Below, one piece after another: positions 46,097 to 58,999 of a DNA stretch of 64,000 nt. Within the stretch, counting starts at the first letter, position 1; each line of letters starts with the position of its first letter. Location: contig NC_092524.1 of assembly GCF_037038585.1 (NCBI RefSeq), positions 69,340,552 through 69,404,551 on the forward strand. The letters are read 5' to 3'. This DNA is from Patagioenas fasciata. Taxonomy: Eukaryota > Chordata > Aves > Columbiformes > Columbidae. Under the pieces are notes generated by a model. The model did not search any database and had not been told where the DNA came from. It saw only the letters and a list, made by a program, of their open reading frames with translations. A program made the position numbers and the translations under genes.

Positions 46097-49000
46097 CACA
46101 AAGTCCCCTGCCATTGATATCTTGCCATCCACCCTGACATAGCACTTGATAAATCAAACAGAAAATCCCTCTGCAGAGCCAGAACAAGATTTCCACCTTT
46201 TCCACCATGATATTTCATAAGGAGCTTTCCTTGCCCAAGAATTGAAGCTGAGGAGAACAGGACAGGAAGGACAGAAGGTTGGGACTGAAACTCCCACCGC
46301 AGGAAGAGAATCATGGGGATAACCTGAGGTTTTAATATCATTATTTGTTGAGTTTTCCAACATCAGCCAAGCATAAAGAACCAGTGATGGCATTTTTAAC
46401 TCCCACCCTTGAGAAGACAGAGGCTGCTTAAACACCCATTTCCTTCCTTCCTACAAGGACATCAGTTGGCCCAGACACCTGTATCTGCTGCAGCACCATG
46501 CTTTAGTCAACCAGAACAGCATTTTTGTGTTGGTCAAACAAGTAGGTGCTCAGGATCATAAGTTTCCTCCAGTGGAGTCCATGGCATCTAAACATTCCAC
46601 ATGTTCCAAACCAAGAACCTCCGGAGCTCCATAACTGGAAGAAGCCTAATGTGCGATGTGTGACTGCCTCAACCTGAGGTCCTCCCCCAGGGCTGATGGA
46701 CTAAAATCACATCTTGATGTGCTTTGTTTTGCTTCAGCGAGGCCGAGGCACTGTGTTCCCAGCTGGGAATAAACCACGCTGGAAAAGGAAACAACTAGTT
46801 AATACAAGAGATTGGCACGGAAAATATGACGCAATTGAAATGTTAACATCTTCATGGGAGTCTTGTCCGCAGGACGAGCCTAGAAAAGCCTGGTCCTTCT
46901 AGTCAGACTTCACCAGAGTCGCGTTGATTGCACAGTCACAGCTTGTAGGACAAGTGACTGAATTTGGAAACTGGCTATAATTTTCAGGAATATGTCGTGC
47001 AAGTGGGATGATTTGACATATCTTTATTCAACACACTCATCCAGAGGGGAAGCATGCTGTGTGGTGCTGGAGAAGCCCAGTATTTAATCTCTTGTTGTGA
47101 TTGTATATCCTCGGTCAAAGCGAACCCTGAGCTCCTAAATAAGTATTTGTAAGTGTAGGCTTGTACAAGGTGAGCAGTGCTCTTATATCTTTACACCCAA
47201 GTCTTCTCCCAGTGAATTCCTAGGTTGTAGATAAGATCTTAGACAGATTGTACTCAGACAAAAATATAATTTTTTGTTTTTAGAAGACTCAACCTAGAAA
47301 CAATTTTAGGGTCTGAAGGGGAAGGTCATTGCCTATCTCTTACACTTATAAAATACCAGCCCTTGCAATTGGATGATGAGCAAGAGCCAAGTCTTGTGTT
47401 TTCACCTCTGCTGGCACAGCTCCTGTAAACTGCTCTCTCCCCAAATATGCCTTGGTTCTCCATAAATCACAGCATTGTCAGCTCTGGTTCCACATCTCAA
47501 CATGAGATACTGACACTCTGTTCTTTGTTTCCAGCAGCTTTTTCTACCCATGCTCAGGGGAAACTGTCCCCTGTAGACCATTTATTTGATGAATTTAGTC
47601 TTCCTTTCCCTGTGTGAATTATCCAGAGAGATACTTAGATATTTTGATAAAGATGTTTACTTTTTCAGTTGTGACGATGAACGCCATGAAGAGACTGATG
47701 TCAAGCAATTCTGAGGCATCAATTCTTGCTTCAGCTGATGATCCCAGAGGTCTGTTCGTGGTGATCAGACACCCGAAGACTCATGAGACTGTGCTGGGCC
47801 CTCACTGGTTGGATTTAAGTCCCAGAAAAACACCTGCAGCAATGTCTGTGTTTCAGGAATCTTTCACCAAACATTCGTTTGCACAGTTGCTGGGGATGTG
47901 ATTGATGTATTTTGCCACCAGGCTGGGTATCTTTTTATAGCTTTGTAATACAGGTCAGTAGGGTCAAAATCTTATTCCTGATGGGCTGTGGTGGGATTTG
48001 TGCCCTTTGTCTGTGGGCAGCTCCCTACTCCAAACAACTCTTCCCTGTACTGTGGAAAGGGCCATTTCAGGGCATCTTTTTGTGCTGTCCAGAGGAATGT
48101 GCATCCAATTCCCCTCTCAGGTTCCAATGGCTGGTATGATAGTTGTTATCCAATTATTTTCAACGAAAAAATAATTTATTCCTTTGCCTTCTTACTACTG
48201 GAAGCAGGATGAGCTGAGGACAGCTAAACATGGTCTCAACTTGTTATCGCTCAGTCCTTGCCTCTTACCATTAATTGGCTGGGAACAGATTTCCCACTCA
48301 GCTAATTATTTCTAATTGTGTCGCTCTCATTAACTTGCCATTTTGCCTCTGGCTACAAATAGGCCTGATATGGCTGATGAGAACTTCCACCTGGGCTTTA
48401 TCTATGGTTGCAGCCGCAATCAAGACCAGCAGCTGGTCCCAGGGTGCATTTTCTCCCCCAGAACCGTGTGGAAGGGACGTGGGCTCTTGACTACCTATGC
48501 TGATCCTGTGGTCAGGTTACCCCACCAAAAAACAGGTATGGTGTGATGACCAGGTTTTTTCTTCCTGGGAGATATTTGCAGACTATAGTTGTCCTTTTTT
48601 GCTTGTACCTTTTTCATCTCCTTCATCCATGTTTGATTTGCAATATAATCATTAGGGGAGCCTCTCACGGGCAACAGAAGATGAAGTCTGTGATACGGTG
48701 TATATGCTAAAGCATTGCTGGATGGTTTCTTGTGGAATATCAGTTTTGTATCTGCTGTTGGAGGAGCAGTCGTTGGGCTGGGAAGCACATGTAATTGTAC
48801 TTCATGTGTGGCACTTCTCTGCTGGGGTGCAGCTCTTGTAGGCTGTGGGGACATTCAAGATGGAACTGCCTGTGGTCACTTAGAAGTGTGGGTCTGAATC
48901 CAAGCTGACCTCCCTGCCCTTCCCCAGGCACATTAACCTCGGCATGATCTGTGCATGGTCTTTAGAAATTACATTATTTGCATCCCACATGCTCATGGAC

Positions 49001-49236
49001 TATTAGTCCCTGCTTGTGTAGATGTTCCCTTGTCTAAATATCTCCACTTCTTCTGCCATCAGTCTCCCTTTTTGGCCTTGCCTGCCTTGCAGAAAAGCTG
49101 AGGGTCTTCCTCTTACTTCCTAGTTGGGATCTTCTGCCATCTTGGGTGGGTTTGGTGGAAGTCAGAGCTTCTCTGGGCTCCAAGGGAAGCTGTTTGTGTA
49201 TCTGGGAAGGGCTGTGTCCACCATGGGGGTAGCCAT
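46097..49236. other. Unique intergenic DNA
   Basis: No repeat or gene is recognised in about 3.1 kb. Open frames such as 47614-47901 and 48495-48854 have no domain. Confidence 0.5.
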
Positions 49237-49502
49237 GGAATCACAGCATCACAGAGCGGTTGTGGTTGAAGGGACCTCTGTAGATCCCCCAGTCCAACCC
49301 CCCTGCTCACGCAGGGTCCCAGAGCAGATCACACAGGTGGGTCCAGGCGGGTTTGAATGTCTCAGAGAAGGAGACTCCACACCCGCTCTGGGCAGCCTGG
49401 GCCAGGCTCTGGCACCTCCCAGCAAAGAAGTTTCTGCTCATGTTCAGATGGAGCCTCCTGTGTTTCAGTCTGTGCCCACTGCCCCTCATCCTATGGACTA
49501 AG
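49237..49502 (-). mobile_element. CR1 LINE 3' fragment
   Basis: Reverse-strand CR1: 'gaatcacagcatcacagag', 'gtggttgaagggacctctg', 'cccagtccaacccccctg', 'cagcctgggccaggctctg' (frame-shift variant, 49396-49410) and 'gtgcccactgcccctcatc'. On the minus strand it reads HRLKHRRLHLNMSRNFF, the RT C-terminal remnant. Its 3' UTR differs from the other copies. Confidence 0.94.
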
Positions 49503-50844
49503 CTCTGCACTTATCTTCCCAACCTGAAACACTCTCTTTGGGGCTGTTTTTCCTGTGGTTTGGTATTGGTGCACAGACCATGTTGCCTGGTTGTTGAGTT
49601 GGGTAGTGACTGAGGATGCTGATGCACAGAGTATTTTAGTTCTCTCCCTTGGAACATCAAACCACTGCATGTAACAGTGAAGTGTGTGCATTAGGTGTCA
49701 TTACTGTGCTATCAGCTTGCTTATGCTCCGTGCAGGAACGTGGCAGGCTTGGGAAAGGACAAGCAGGCTGTCAGTGAGCCTAAGTAAGCTCTTTCTGACT
49801 CTTCACTGTGATTTGGTTGTAATTTAAAAGTCATGGGTGTTTTCATTTGTTGGGTAATGGCAAATACTCTTTTCTGTGCCTAATAGACATCTCTAGATGT
49901 CACAAAAGAGAAATGATAAGGAGGAGGCAGAGTACAAATGGCTGTGTTGTGTAGGTGCTTTTCTGTGTGTAATGATGCTCCCCTTCCAATGTTCCATAGC
50001 TGCATAAGAGAGGAGTGAGAAAGATATTTAAGATGTAAAGTTATGGAGACTCTTATTTATTCATCTATCTCCTGGAGTGCATCACTATCACAAATTCTTG
50101 TAATGTGATGAGATTTTAAAGCTCTGAGCAAGTGTCTCTCTCGTGGAAAATACTATTGCAAAACATGAAATAATATTTTCATAATTACGGTGCCTCAGGA
50201 ACATCTGACAGCTGCTGTTCTGTCCTTATAATTTCTGCATTTTTCTCTTTATTGAGTGGAACGAGACAGTTCTGGGATGGGGAGAAGCCCCTGTTATTAC
50301 CTTACAGCAGTGTTTCACTGGCTTCTGCTGCATAATGTCCTGAGAGCATGGAGAAGGACGTGGAAATCCCAGCCAGTTCCTGTCTGAAGACCCAAGCTGT
50401 TCGTCATTCAGAGAGCTACTGCAGCCCGCTGCAGTTTCTCCTGTGGATGTAAAGAATCAATACACTGTGGTGGTATAATTATTAACCATCTTGCTCAGGT
50501 TGTTTTTCATAGTTATGTCGTAACACAGAAAGAAGGCCAAGATGAACAGAAATGCTTAACTTTAGCGATCATAGGAGTACCAGTGATTTTCTAAAGGACG
50601 TTCTTCACGGCAAATGGAAGCTGTCTTGCACGCACTCCATCACTGTGACACCTTATTTTGGTACTTGGCTCCATGGGTGTCTGGGTAAGTGACCTGGTAC
50701 TCCAAGTGCACTTAGCTTGTTCTTTTGCAGTTGTATGTTGTGAGGTTCATTTGAAACCCTTTGAAATCTGTTGGAGACCATCCGACAGAGGTATATTGAT
50801 TTGAATCCTGTCTTCTGATGAAAATGAAGGATGCTTTATGTATT
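49503..50844. other. Unique intergenic DNA
   Basis: No gene or repeat is recognised. Confidence 0.5.
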
Positions 50845-51260
50845 GCGGCAAGGTTTTGGAAGTGGGGAGGGGTACAGAGGTGGCTTCTGTGAGAAGCTGC
50901 TAGAAACTTCCCATGTGTTCGATAGAGCCAATGCCAGTTGGCTCAAAGGTGGACCTGTCACTGGCCAAGGCTAAGCCCATCAGCAATGCTGGCAGCACCT
51001 CTGACAACATGTTAAGGAAGGAGGAGAAAAAACCTGTGCAATTGCAACTTCAACTGGAGAGAGGAGTGAGGATATGTAAGAAACAACTCTGCAGACACCA
51101 AGTTGGCAAAGAAAGAGGGGCAGGAGGTGTTCCATGCACTGGGGCAGATTCCATTGCAGCTCATGGTGCAGACCACGGTGAGGCCAGGTCTCCATCTGCA
51201 GCCCAGGGAGGACCCCACGCTGGAGCAGGTGGATGCCCAAAGGAGTTTGGGGTGTGGGTA
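50845..51260 (+). mobile_element. Endogenous retrovirus LTR fragment (ERVL-like)
   Basis: The segment resembles LTRs of an avian endogenous retrovirus group as I remember them. It includes 'gcaaggttttggaagtggg', 'tctgtgagaagctgctag', 'agagccaatgccagttggc', 'aacaactctgcagacacca' and 'gaccccacgctggagcagg'. The 3' side stops after 'cccaaaggag', so it is partial, and no internal gag-pol sequence flanks it. The 176-codon open frame over it (50913-51443) is a by-product of LTR sequence, not a gene. The ERVL assignment is from memory and needs a repeat-library search. Confidence 0.6.
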
Positions 51261-52865
51261 AAGCACTTTCATTTCTTCTCTGCTTTTCCCATTTTGTCAT
51301 CTAAAGACGACCTCTGGAAGGTGCAGGGTGTCCATGGTCTCCTCAGTCAGCTATCAGCTGTCCAGAGCTGCTACATCTCTGAAATCAATAGCACAATATT
51401 GATTTATGCCTACTTCTTCAAACTGATAGTTTATGTGCACTAAAAATAACCTATATATTGCTAGGGCTTCCAATTAATGTGTTTCTTGGAGCTCTCTGTT
51501 CACCCTCTTCTCATCACTTCTATTTTCTACATCCATATCTAACGGGTCCTCACATGTCATTGCTCTCCAGAGGACAAATAACTGCGCATCTCCTCCTGTG
51601 GCTCAGCTTTTTCATTTCTTAGTCTAGATCAATGAATCAAGGCTTTGCAGCTATCTGTATTAGGCAATACACACCAAATGAATCACCGTATGATTGTGTC
51701 GAAAGAGCAAACTGCATAAAACTCCAGTTCCTTTGTCCCTTGCTGGGAACTGATGTGTCTGTCCTGAGCTCGGACTTGTTTGCGTTACACAGGTGAATCC
51801 ACAGCCTCCTCTCCGCTTTGCAGCTCCGTTGCTCTCTGACACCCAAATCTCTGCTTGTACCTTCACCATCACAAATTAGCAGCTCTGTAAGTGTCCACCT
51901 GGGGACAAGGTGTCTGAGAGTTTAATCTCTTCTTCAGGGTCCTTCATAGGCACTCTCTCCCCTCCATAGACACAGTTCTTCCCCAACTCTCCCCTTTTCT
52001 CTCTGCGACTCACTCTCCCCCTTATTATAATAAAATAATCAAATCCTCAAAAAACTCCTCAAATCCATTAGCCTGTTGGCTTCTGTTACTGATTCATAAC
52101 TGTTTTTCCCAAAACCTACAGCTTTTCTGCCTTATTTGCAAATGATTTACCACTTCTGTAGATGTGGCTTGAGTCTCTCTATGCAGCCCAAATATCTGAA
52201 CTCTGCCTGTCGTACTTTTGAATAAGCAGCACTAAACCCTCATCTTTTTCTCACACAAAATGCAGCACAATTTAACGAACTGCTTGACACTGTGCTGGAA
52301 TATAAATCTACTTTTAATAGCAATTTAAAAAGTGGTAATCGGACTTCACGCTGCTGCAAGTTAAATCCTGTTTCCATCAGAAAGGAGACAGGCAAACTTG
52401 CAGCCAAAACGAGAAATCATTAGCTGCTAAGAAATTACTGCTTGGCCATGATGACTGTTCTTTAAAGAAAATCAAGCAAACACTTGGTTGCTTTTCTAAT
52501 CCAGCTTCTTTTTAATTTTCAACTATAATGAAGTGCACTTTATTTGTTTGCTGAAAATAAGTGAGAACAACAGCAAACCACTAACACCCCTATGTGTGTG
52601 ACTGCATTTAGCTGCCAGTTGGTTAAAAGACTGAGGCAAAAGGTCTTTGGTTCTGGAAGAAACCTGTGTTTATTGCAAAGTTTCCCGTGGAGAAGGTGGA
52701 CCATCTCATGGTAAAAGCAGGAGCTAGGTCTCAGGGATAAGTGTGGTTGTTCTTGCATGAGCTTGCACAGGTAGACAGAGATGTTGACAAAATTGATGCA
52801 GAAGAGCTTACTTGATCTCCTGTGTCTTTATATGGACTGGGGTGAAATGCTGCCTACACCAACAG
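51261..52865. other. Unique intergenic DNA
   Basis: No gene or repeat is recognised. The region is pyrimidine-rich on the + strand at 51480-52030. Confidence 0.5.
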
Positions 52866-53100
52866 CTTTGGCTATGGATGAGAGGAAATGGCCTCAAACT
52901 CTGCCAGTGGAGGTTTAGATTGGATATTGGGGAAAGGGTTGTTGGGCATTGGAACAGGCTGCCCAGGGCAGTGGTGGAGTCACCATCCCTGGAGGGGTTG
53001 AACAGGCGTGGAGATGAGGTTCTCAGGGACAAGGGTAAGTGACAGCGTTGGGTTAATTATCTTGAGGGTGTCTTGCAACTAAATGATTCTATGGCTCTCT
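52866..53100 (+). mobile_element. CR1 LINE 3' fragment, in-frame type
   Basis: CR1 tail: 'ctatggatgagaggaaatg', 'ggaggtttagattggatat', 'ggcattggaacaggctgcc', 'ggagatgaggttctcaggg', and a 3' end reduced to one ATGATTCTATGG. The translated remnant reads [19 protein letters not shown] without frameshift. It closely matches 1418-1699. Confidence 0.95.
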
Positions 53101-55345
53101 GGCTGTAACCCCAACTTGACTTGGTATGTTGGAGCTATAGTGGCCCTGGGATACCTTGGGAGTGTTTTGGAAGTAGGAGCCTGGCAGGTCCATGCACCCA
53201 ACCAAACCCTGGCAGGAGCATCAGCTGAGATTCTCTATGTGAACTGAGGACCAGCCTGAGTGTTGGAAGCACAAACAGCAAGAGCCAGCAACAATGTGGG
53301 GACAAAGAGGAGAAAAAGTAAACCTGTGACTGCTGTAGGGACTTCAGCTTCTCTGCCCTTTTACTACAATAGCCCCAAAATCTCCACCTTGATGTGTGAC
53401 ACACATGCACAACTCTTCTGGGCATCGTATGCTTATGGAAGTAATCTAAGACTCCTGTATGAGATCAATATAATGGAACAGCCCTCAAGTACAAACTTTC
53501 CCCATCTTGTGTTTTCCGGTCAATTCTTTGGCTTAAAAATCCTAAATGCTTAAGCCATGCTTCATTTCCTATAGAAGTATCAAGATGTGGTCTCAAGTGT
53601 TGTGTCTGGGTTTTCATCACAGCTTGCCAGATTCCATAGTTCAAATGGCCTCGTCTAAAAAGGAGCTTTTCATTTTCAAAGTGTGTGATTTCCTTTAGCC
53701 AAGGAGGTAATTATGTTTGTCTTGTAGTTATTCAGAAGCCCAGGTGTCAACTAAACCAGGATTTCATCAGGAAATTTCTGTCCGGTGTTGTATTGATTCA
53801 TGAGCATTTGCTGCAATTATAGAGAAACAGATAGCAATTATCTACCTGAGCTGTAAGAGAAACAGGAGTGTACTAAAAATAAGTAACTTGACAAGAAAGA
53901 AGCACAGTTATAAGTGCTTGGTGGAAATTAATAAATAGCATTTTCTGTTGTGGCATTGAATTTGTTCCGTGTGCTGCGAGACCGTGTCACAGGCAAAAGG
54001 GGGCAGGTGGGTAAAATTGATGTGGAGGAGAAAGCGAGGCAAGGACAAATCATCCTGTAACCTGGGCTCCTCCTCTTCTCTCGCATTTCTGCTTCATGTA
54101 ATTTCTGCTGGTACAAACAGACAGTACAACAATTGCAATTTTTGGTGTATTAAATATGTATCTGATTCTTGGTGATTACAGGAAGCTATTAATGACACGC
54201 AAATCCTAACTACATTGCAGGACATAGCAGATAAACTTGGCTAAACCGTCATTTTCCTGCCATGCTTTTGGTTGCAAAAGGATTTCACAAACGTTTGCTG
54301 TTTCTCATTTATTCCTTTTGGTTTTGTGGATCTTGCTAGGGACACGAGCAATAGCTCATCACACCTGGTGTGACTGAGCAACAGCTTCATGTTCTGCTGG
54401 CTGTGAACCACCCAAACCTAAGCCTCCTTCCTTGGATGACTTTTCTAGCAGAACGGAGCCATTATGGATATGTCAGCTTGGATAAGGTGAAGTCCATGGG
54501 GCTGCTTGGAAGAAGAGCTTTCATGACAGATTAGGCCATCGACGCATTCAGGACAGGGAATTGTCTTCAGTCATGGGTAATGGGCGATATCTGAGCATAC
54601 TTCTAAGACAAAGAGCTCGTACATCGCTTGCAATGATGAGTCCCAGGTAACACATGCATCTGTGTGCTGAGCCGGACCAAGGGGCTGGCAGTGAGACGTT
54701 AACCTGTTGCTTGGAAAAATCAGATGCAATAATTTTGTTCTTTAAATTCATATCCTTGCTGTTTTGGGATGACTTCCTCATATAGACAAGGCACGTGGGT
54801 ACGTCGTTTTCCTGGATGGCTGCGGCCCTTTCTCTGGCCAATGGGCAGAGAATGAAGATCAGAAATGGGTTTGGAGGAGCTCTTTACCACTTACTAGCCC
54901 CTTCAGGCTATGTGCTTCAATGATTTTATTTTAGTTTTCTTTGCTCTTTTAGTAGGCAAATTCTTTGCATTATTGATTTGCTTGAGGCTCTTTAGATATG
55001 GGCTCTTTATAATATAGAGTCATGCAGCTGCAGTTTTAAAATATTGGAATAATTCTGCCTTTACAATCATTTCATTAGATTTTGGAGTCATGTTTGGGAT
55101 GTGAAAAGCCTCCTGCTACCTGTGTTGGTTTAGATAATCATTCCTCTGCTAGAGGATAACACAGAGGTCCTGGTCTCTAACACAGCAGAAACAGCGTTAT
55201 CTTTCTCCGCTTTATAGAAGGGGTGGCAGCTGCTTTTCCCCTGTTACTAGAAATATATTGCTCTGGACACAGAGGGGAAGTACCGGGAAGCTTCTTGCGG
55301 ATGTATCTTGCCTGGAATGTGGAAAGGTCAGAAAATAAGGAAGAC
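53101..55345. other. Unique intergenic DNA
   Basis: No gene or repeat is recognised. AT-rich segments at 53800-54250 and 54900-55080 are the only compositional features. Confidence 0.5.
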
Positions 55346-55787
55346 CATAGAATCACAGAACAGTTTGGGTTGAAGGGACCTTCCAAGCCCATCCAGTGCC
55401 CCCCCTGCCATGAGCAGGGACATCTTCACCAGCTCAGGTTGCTCAGAGCCCCGTCCAGCCTGGCCTGGGATGTCTCCAGGGATGGTTCAGCCACCACCTC
55501 TCTGGCCAACCTGGGCCAGGCTCTCACCACCCTCAGGGACAACAATTTCTTCCTCATGTCCAGCCTGAATCTCCCTCCTTTAGTTTAAAACCATCACCCC
55601 TTGTCCTATCGCAACAGGCCCTGCTGTAAAAGTCTGTCCCCATCTTTCTTATTGACTTCTTTTAAGTACAGAAAGGCCACAATAAGGTCTCCCCAGAGCT
55701 TCTCTTCTCCATCTGAACACCTCAACTCTCTCAGCCTGTCCTCCCAGCAGAGCTGTTCCAGCCGTGGGTCATTTCTGTGGAACCTCC
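55346..55787 (-). mobile_element. CR1 LINE fragment (about 440 bp)
   Basis: The longest minus-strand CR1. It runs from CATAGAATCACAGAACAG through 'tgccatgagcagggacatc', 'aacctgggccaggctctc' (frame-shift variant), 'accatcaccccttgtccta', 'gtacagaaaggccacaata' and 'ctctcagcctgtcctccc' to 'gagctgttccagccgtgg'. It is near-identical to 27606-27923 in the shared part. Its read-through on the + strand makes an artefactual 121-codon frame. Confidence 0.95.
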
Positions 55788-57124
55788 ATCACTGCCCTTG
55801 ATCAGAGGAGCTCTCATACTCAAGTTCCCAAGATGTTGCACAGTCCTGGGCATCAGTCCTCACCAGGGAGCTGCCTGGGGGTCCATTTTCCCCCTAAACT
55901 CCAGCTCCAGGGGCAAGTACTGTGCTTACTTAGAGCAGCCCCAGCTATGTATGACAGAAGTGAACTGGAAACATGTGCAACCACCTGCCTCCCATGTCCC
56001 AATTGCCCCAAGGAGAGCTGTGCCTGTAGGAGAGGAACCATTGACCTGGAAGAGAAGAGCTGCTGGTCCCTAACCACACTTGGGTGTACACCAAGTAATT
56101 TTTTGGCAAGACATGGTGGTGAAGCAGTGTTTCTGTACATACAGCATCCATACTGGCCTCTCTGAAATCCCACTGGGGTTTTTGCTCCCAGCTTTCTGAC
56201 TTAGAGGTGCTTCTGCTTGAGTATCATTGGGCAGGAATAGCTGTCATGTCCTGGAACTCGAGATTTGTGCATACAGGCAATGCTGCTTATTAAATCTTCA
56301 TATACATCAGATTCACCTGAACATTAGCTGAAGAGCAATCTCATGGGTTGTGTTTTGGAAGGAGGGAGGACAGGGAAGAGTTCTCCTGCTGTTCAGTCTC
56401 TCCAGTCACATCTTATTTATGTCTCTAGTCTGCCTTGCTCTCCCCTAAAAGCATTCAAACAAATAAACACAATGACACCAACTCTCTGTTAAAGTCCAGA
56501 CATGTTGGAGTAATTTTTTTTTTCCCAATTTGTTATTCCTGTTATTTTTGCCTTTTAGTGGCCCCTGCTGGTTTTTGAGATCGAGGATTGCCTTTGAGTC
56601 AAAGCTTTAATTAGGTCTCCCCAGGAGCAGGGTAGGATCACCAGGTGTGTTGCTGTGGACCTGTGGCTTGTGGTCCCCCCATTGCCGTTGCCAGCCCTCG
56701 ATGGCATGTCCTCCAGCCCACATTGCATGACTGTGCCTGCAGCAGGAACATCAGCTCGGGTTTTACATCAGAGCAAAAGAAAGTCCTACAGAAAGACCAT
56801 TTTTTGTTACATTAGTGATACTAAATTCTTCTTCTCCATTATTCCTAAATTCTTCTCCGTTAACGCTCAATGGTTGATGCATTCCCACTTTCTGGAGATG
56901 AAACCTTCCAAGGCGGGGGATGTTACTCATCCAATGCTGCTTTTTGGGCAAAGTTCTGGGCAGGGCTTCCCAGCAAAGATGTTCCCCTGCTCTCCCATGA
57001 GTGACAGTGCTAAAGGCATGAATGCTTGCCATGTTTTGTTGCTTAAATAAAGATTTGCCTGGGTCACTTGGGAGCAAAGCTGAATGTTCAGGTCTGGGGA
57101 ATCCACTTCCCTTCTCTCTCAAAA
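55788..57124. other. Unique intergenic DNA
   Basis: No gene or further repeat is recognised. The 133-codon frame at 55764-56165 begins inside the CR1 and has no domain. Confidence 0.5.
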
Positions 57125-57350
57125 AAGGTTGGATTAATCTTCAGTATATTCTTAAAAGGAGAGAGTGGTCAGGCATTGGAATGGCTGCTCAGGGAGGTGC
57201 TGGACTCACTGGCCCTGGAGATTTTTAAAGTGAGATTGGACATGGCACTTAGTGCCGTGATCTGGTCAATGGACTGGAGTTGGACCAAGGGTTGGACTGG
57301 ATGAGCTCTGAGGGCTTTTCCAACCCAGTCCATTCTGTGAGTCCGTGAAA
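57125..57350 (+). mobile_element. CR1 LINE 3' fragment, older type
   Basis: CR1 tail: 'cttcagtatattcttaaaag' aligns with the usual RT C-terminal segment. It then reads 'gtggtcaggcattggaatg', 'gggttggactggatgagc', 'gcttttccaacccagtcc' and CATTCTGTGAGTCCGTG. It has the non-shifted site and is clearly diverged from the other copies. Confidence 0.9.
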
Positions 57351-57863
57351 AGGGGTTTTTATTTCTTTCTACCTCATAGTTCTTACAGTAAGCGATGATT
57401 TTGATGCATGAGGATCTTATGCTTTGGACTGAGATGGCTGAACGTGAATGCTATCCAAAACCAGGTGTGGGCACCTGAGCTTTGCAACCCTCCTTTGCTC
57501 CACACTCGCATTTCTCAACACCCAATGCGATGCATCCTGCGTTGCCTCTGAGAAATGAGATGTTGAATTTGTGTGTCGGTGGCTAAGCTTGGCAAACCAT
57601 GCAGAGCTGAACGAGTCTGGCTCAGATGCACAAAAGCAGGAGCTCTGAACCCTTGCGGGAGCTTGAAATTGTGCAGAGTCTTAAAATTACCCACAGTGTG
57701 TCGTTGGTGATGTTGGAGCATTGTAGTACATGTGGGCTCCACCTTTGTTTACTGGCTGCATGTGCTACCATAATATACACATTTAATAACGTGGTGAGCA
57801 AACTTTTTATGTATTTGTATGTATCTGAATGACTTATTGCATTGGTCTCCTAGGGTTGTCTCT
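57351..57863. other. Unique intergenic DNA
   Basis: No gene or repeat is recognised. Confidence 0.5.
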
Positions 57864-58035
57864 GATTAGCAAACTTGTGCATGCTCTTCTGTTGGTTGGA
57901 AATAGCTGCCTCATAGGTTTGATAATTTGTGTGTGCTCGTTTGTTATTTGAAAGTAGCTGCCAGCTATGTTTGATGAATAATTTTCTGCCCGCTGGTTGG
58001 TAGCCTGCTGCTCTTTTTGCATAGCTGGTAATTTG
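57864..58035 (+). repeat. Degenerate tandem repeat, unit 51-57 bp
   Basis: Three imperfect units begin GATTAGCAAACTTG (57864), GATAATTTGTGTG (57921) and GATGAATAATTTTC (57973). Each continues with a TGCTC/TGCCC-GTTGG/TTTG-AGCTGCC-like run and ends in GGTTT, TGTTT or GCATA. A partial fourth unit (GCTGGTAATTTG) follows at 58024. Unit lengths are 57, 52 and 51. The divergence is high, so this is an old satellite-like duplication. Confidence 0.55.
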
Positions 58036-58999
58036 CCCTTTTGGGTACGGTATTGAACGTGTCGGTCGTGTGGTGTCGCTAGGAGGTGCAAAGTGTATTA
58101 AGGAGAAGGGAGAGTAAAGGAGGAAAAGCAAAACAACATTTTCCCTGAAATTCTACTCTATTGAGACCACACAGTTCACTCCTCTCTGAGACACATGAAA
58201 AATTAGTGCAGGTGCGTCACCCATGAACTGTGTAGGTCTGGACACCTCGGTGCTGGGCTGCAAAAATATACCATAAAGTCAGGTTGAAATGGGATAATAA
58301 TTGTTGTATGTTTGCTTTGGAGCCTGCTGGAGCTGAGGAAGGTGGTTCTTCCATGGTGTGTAGCTATGGGGTCTGTGGTTTTGGGGTGCACCCCGCTGCT
58401 GGGTGTTGCTTGACTGTGCAGGTGAGATGTGGGGACAAGTGCCAGCCATGGCATGCTTGCTTGACACTCCAATTTGCCCAAGTAATTAACGTGGCACTTC
58501 AACCATTTTAATAACCATGAGTTTCTTGCAACCGGTGGCTTGTGGGATGCTCAGCAGCTGCCCACTCTGCACCCCGACTGTAATTCACCATTGTCAAAAC
58601 CCCAAACTTGTGTTCTCGGTGCTGAGCGACCTTTATTAAACAAATCGACCGGTTCAAGTACATAATTTAAAAGTTCTGTTCAAACATGATATTTTGATCC
58701 GATCTCAGCTTCCCTGTAAAATTAAGGATTTAATGCTCCCATTCCAGCTAAATGGACTTTACGGCGTTCAGGCTGAAAAGACTGCACGGTGGATTAGAAA
58801 GCCATTGTGAAAAGTGTCATTGAAAACCCGTAATTTTCCTGTCTCTCTCTCTTACTTCAATGATCCATTTTCATGCCAAATTTCAGGAGACAAATGCATT
58901 AGTTCAGCTGGGCTGGTAGGGCTTTGCTCTTGGTACGTGTCTGCAGCCTTTGGGGCCCCGCATAGGAGCTTTAAGGTGGAAAATGTGCAGTTGGGAGTC
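58036..58999. other. Unique intergenic DNA
   Basis: No gene or repeat is recognised. Confidence 0.5.

Noticed and set aside
50913..51443. 176-codon open frame as a gene
   Set aside because: Its DNA looks like an LTR fragment; the protein is an artefact.
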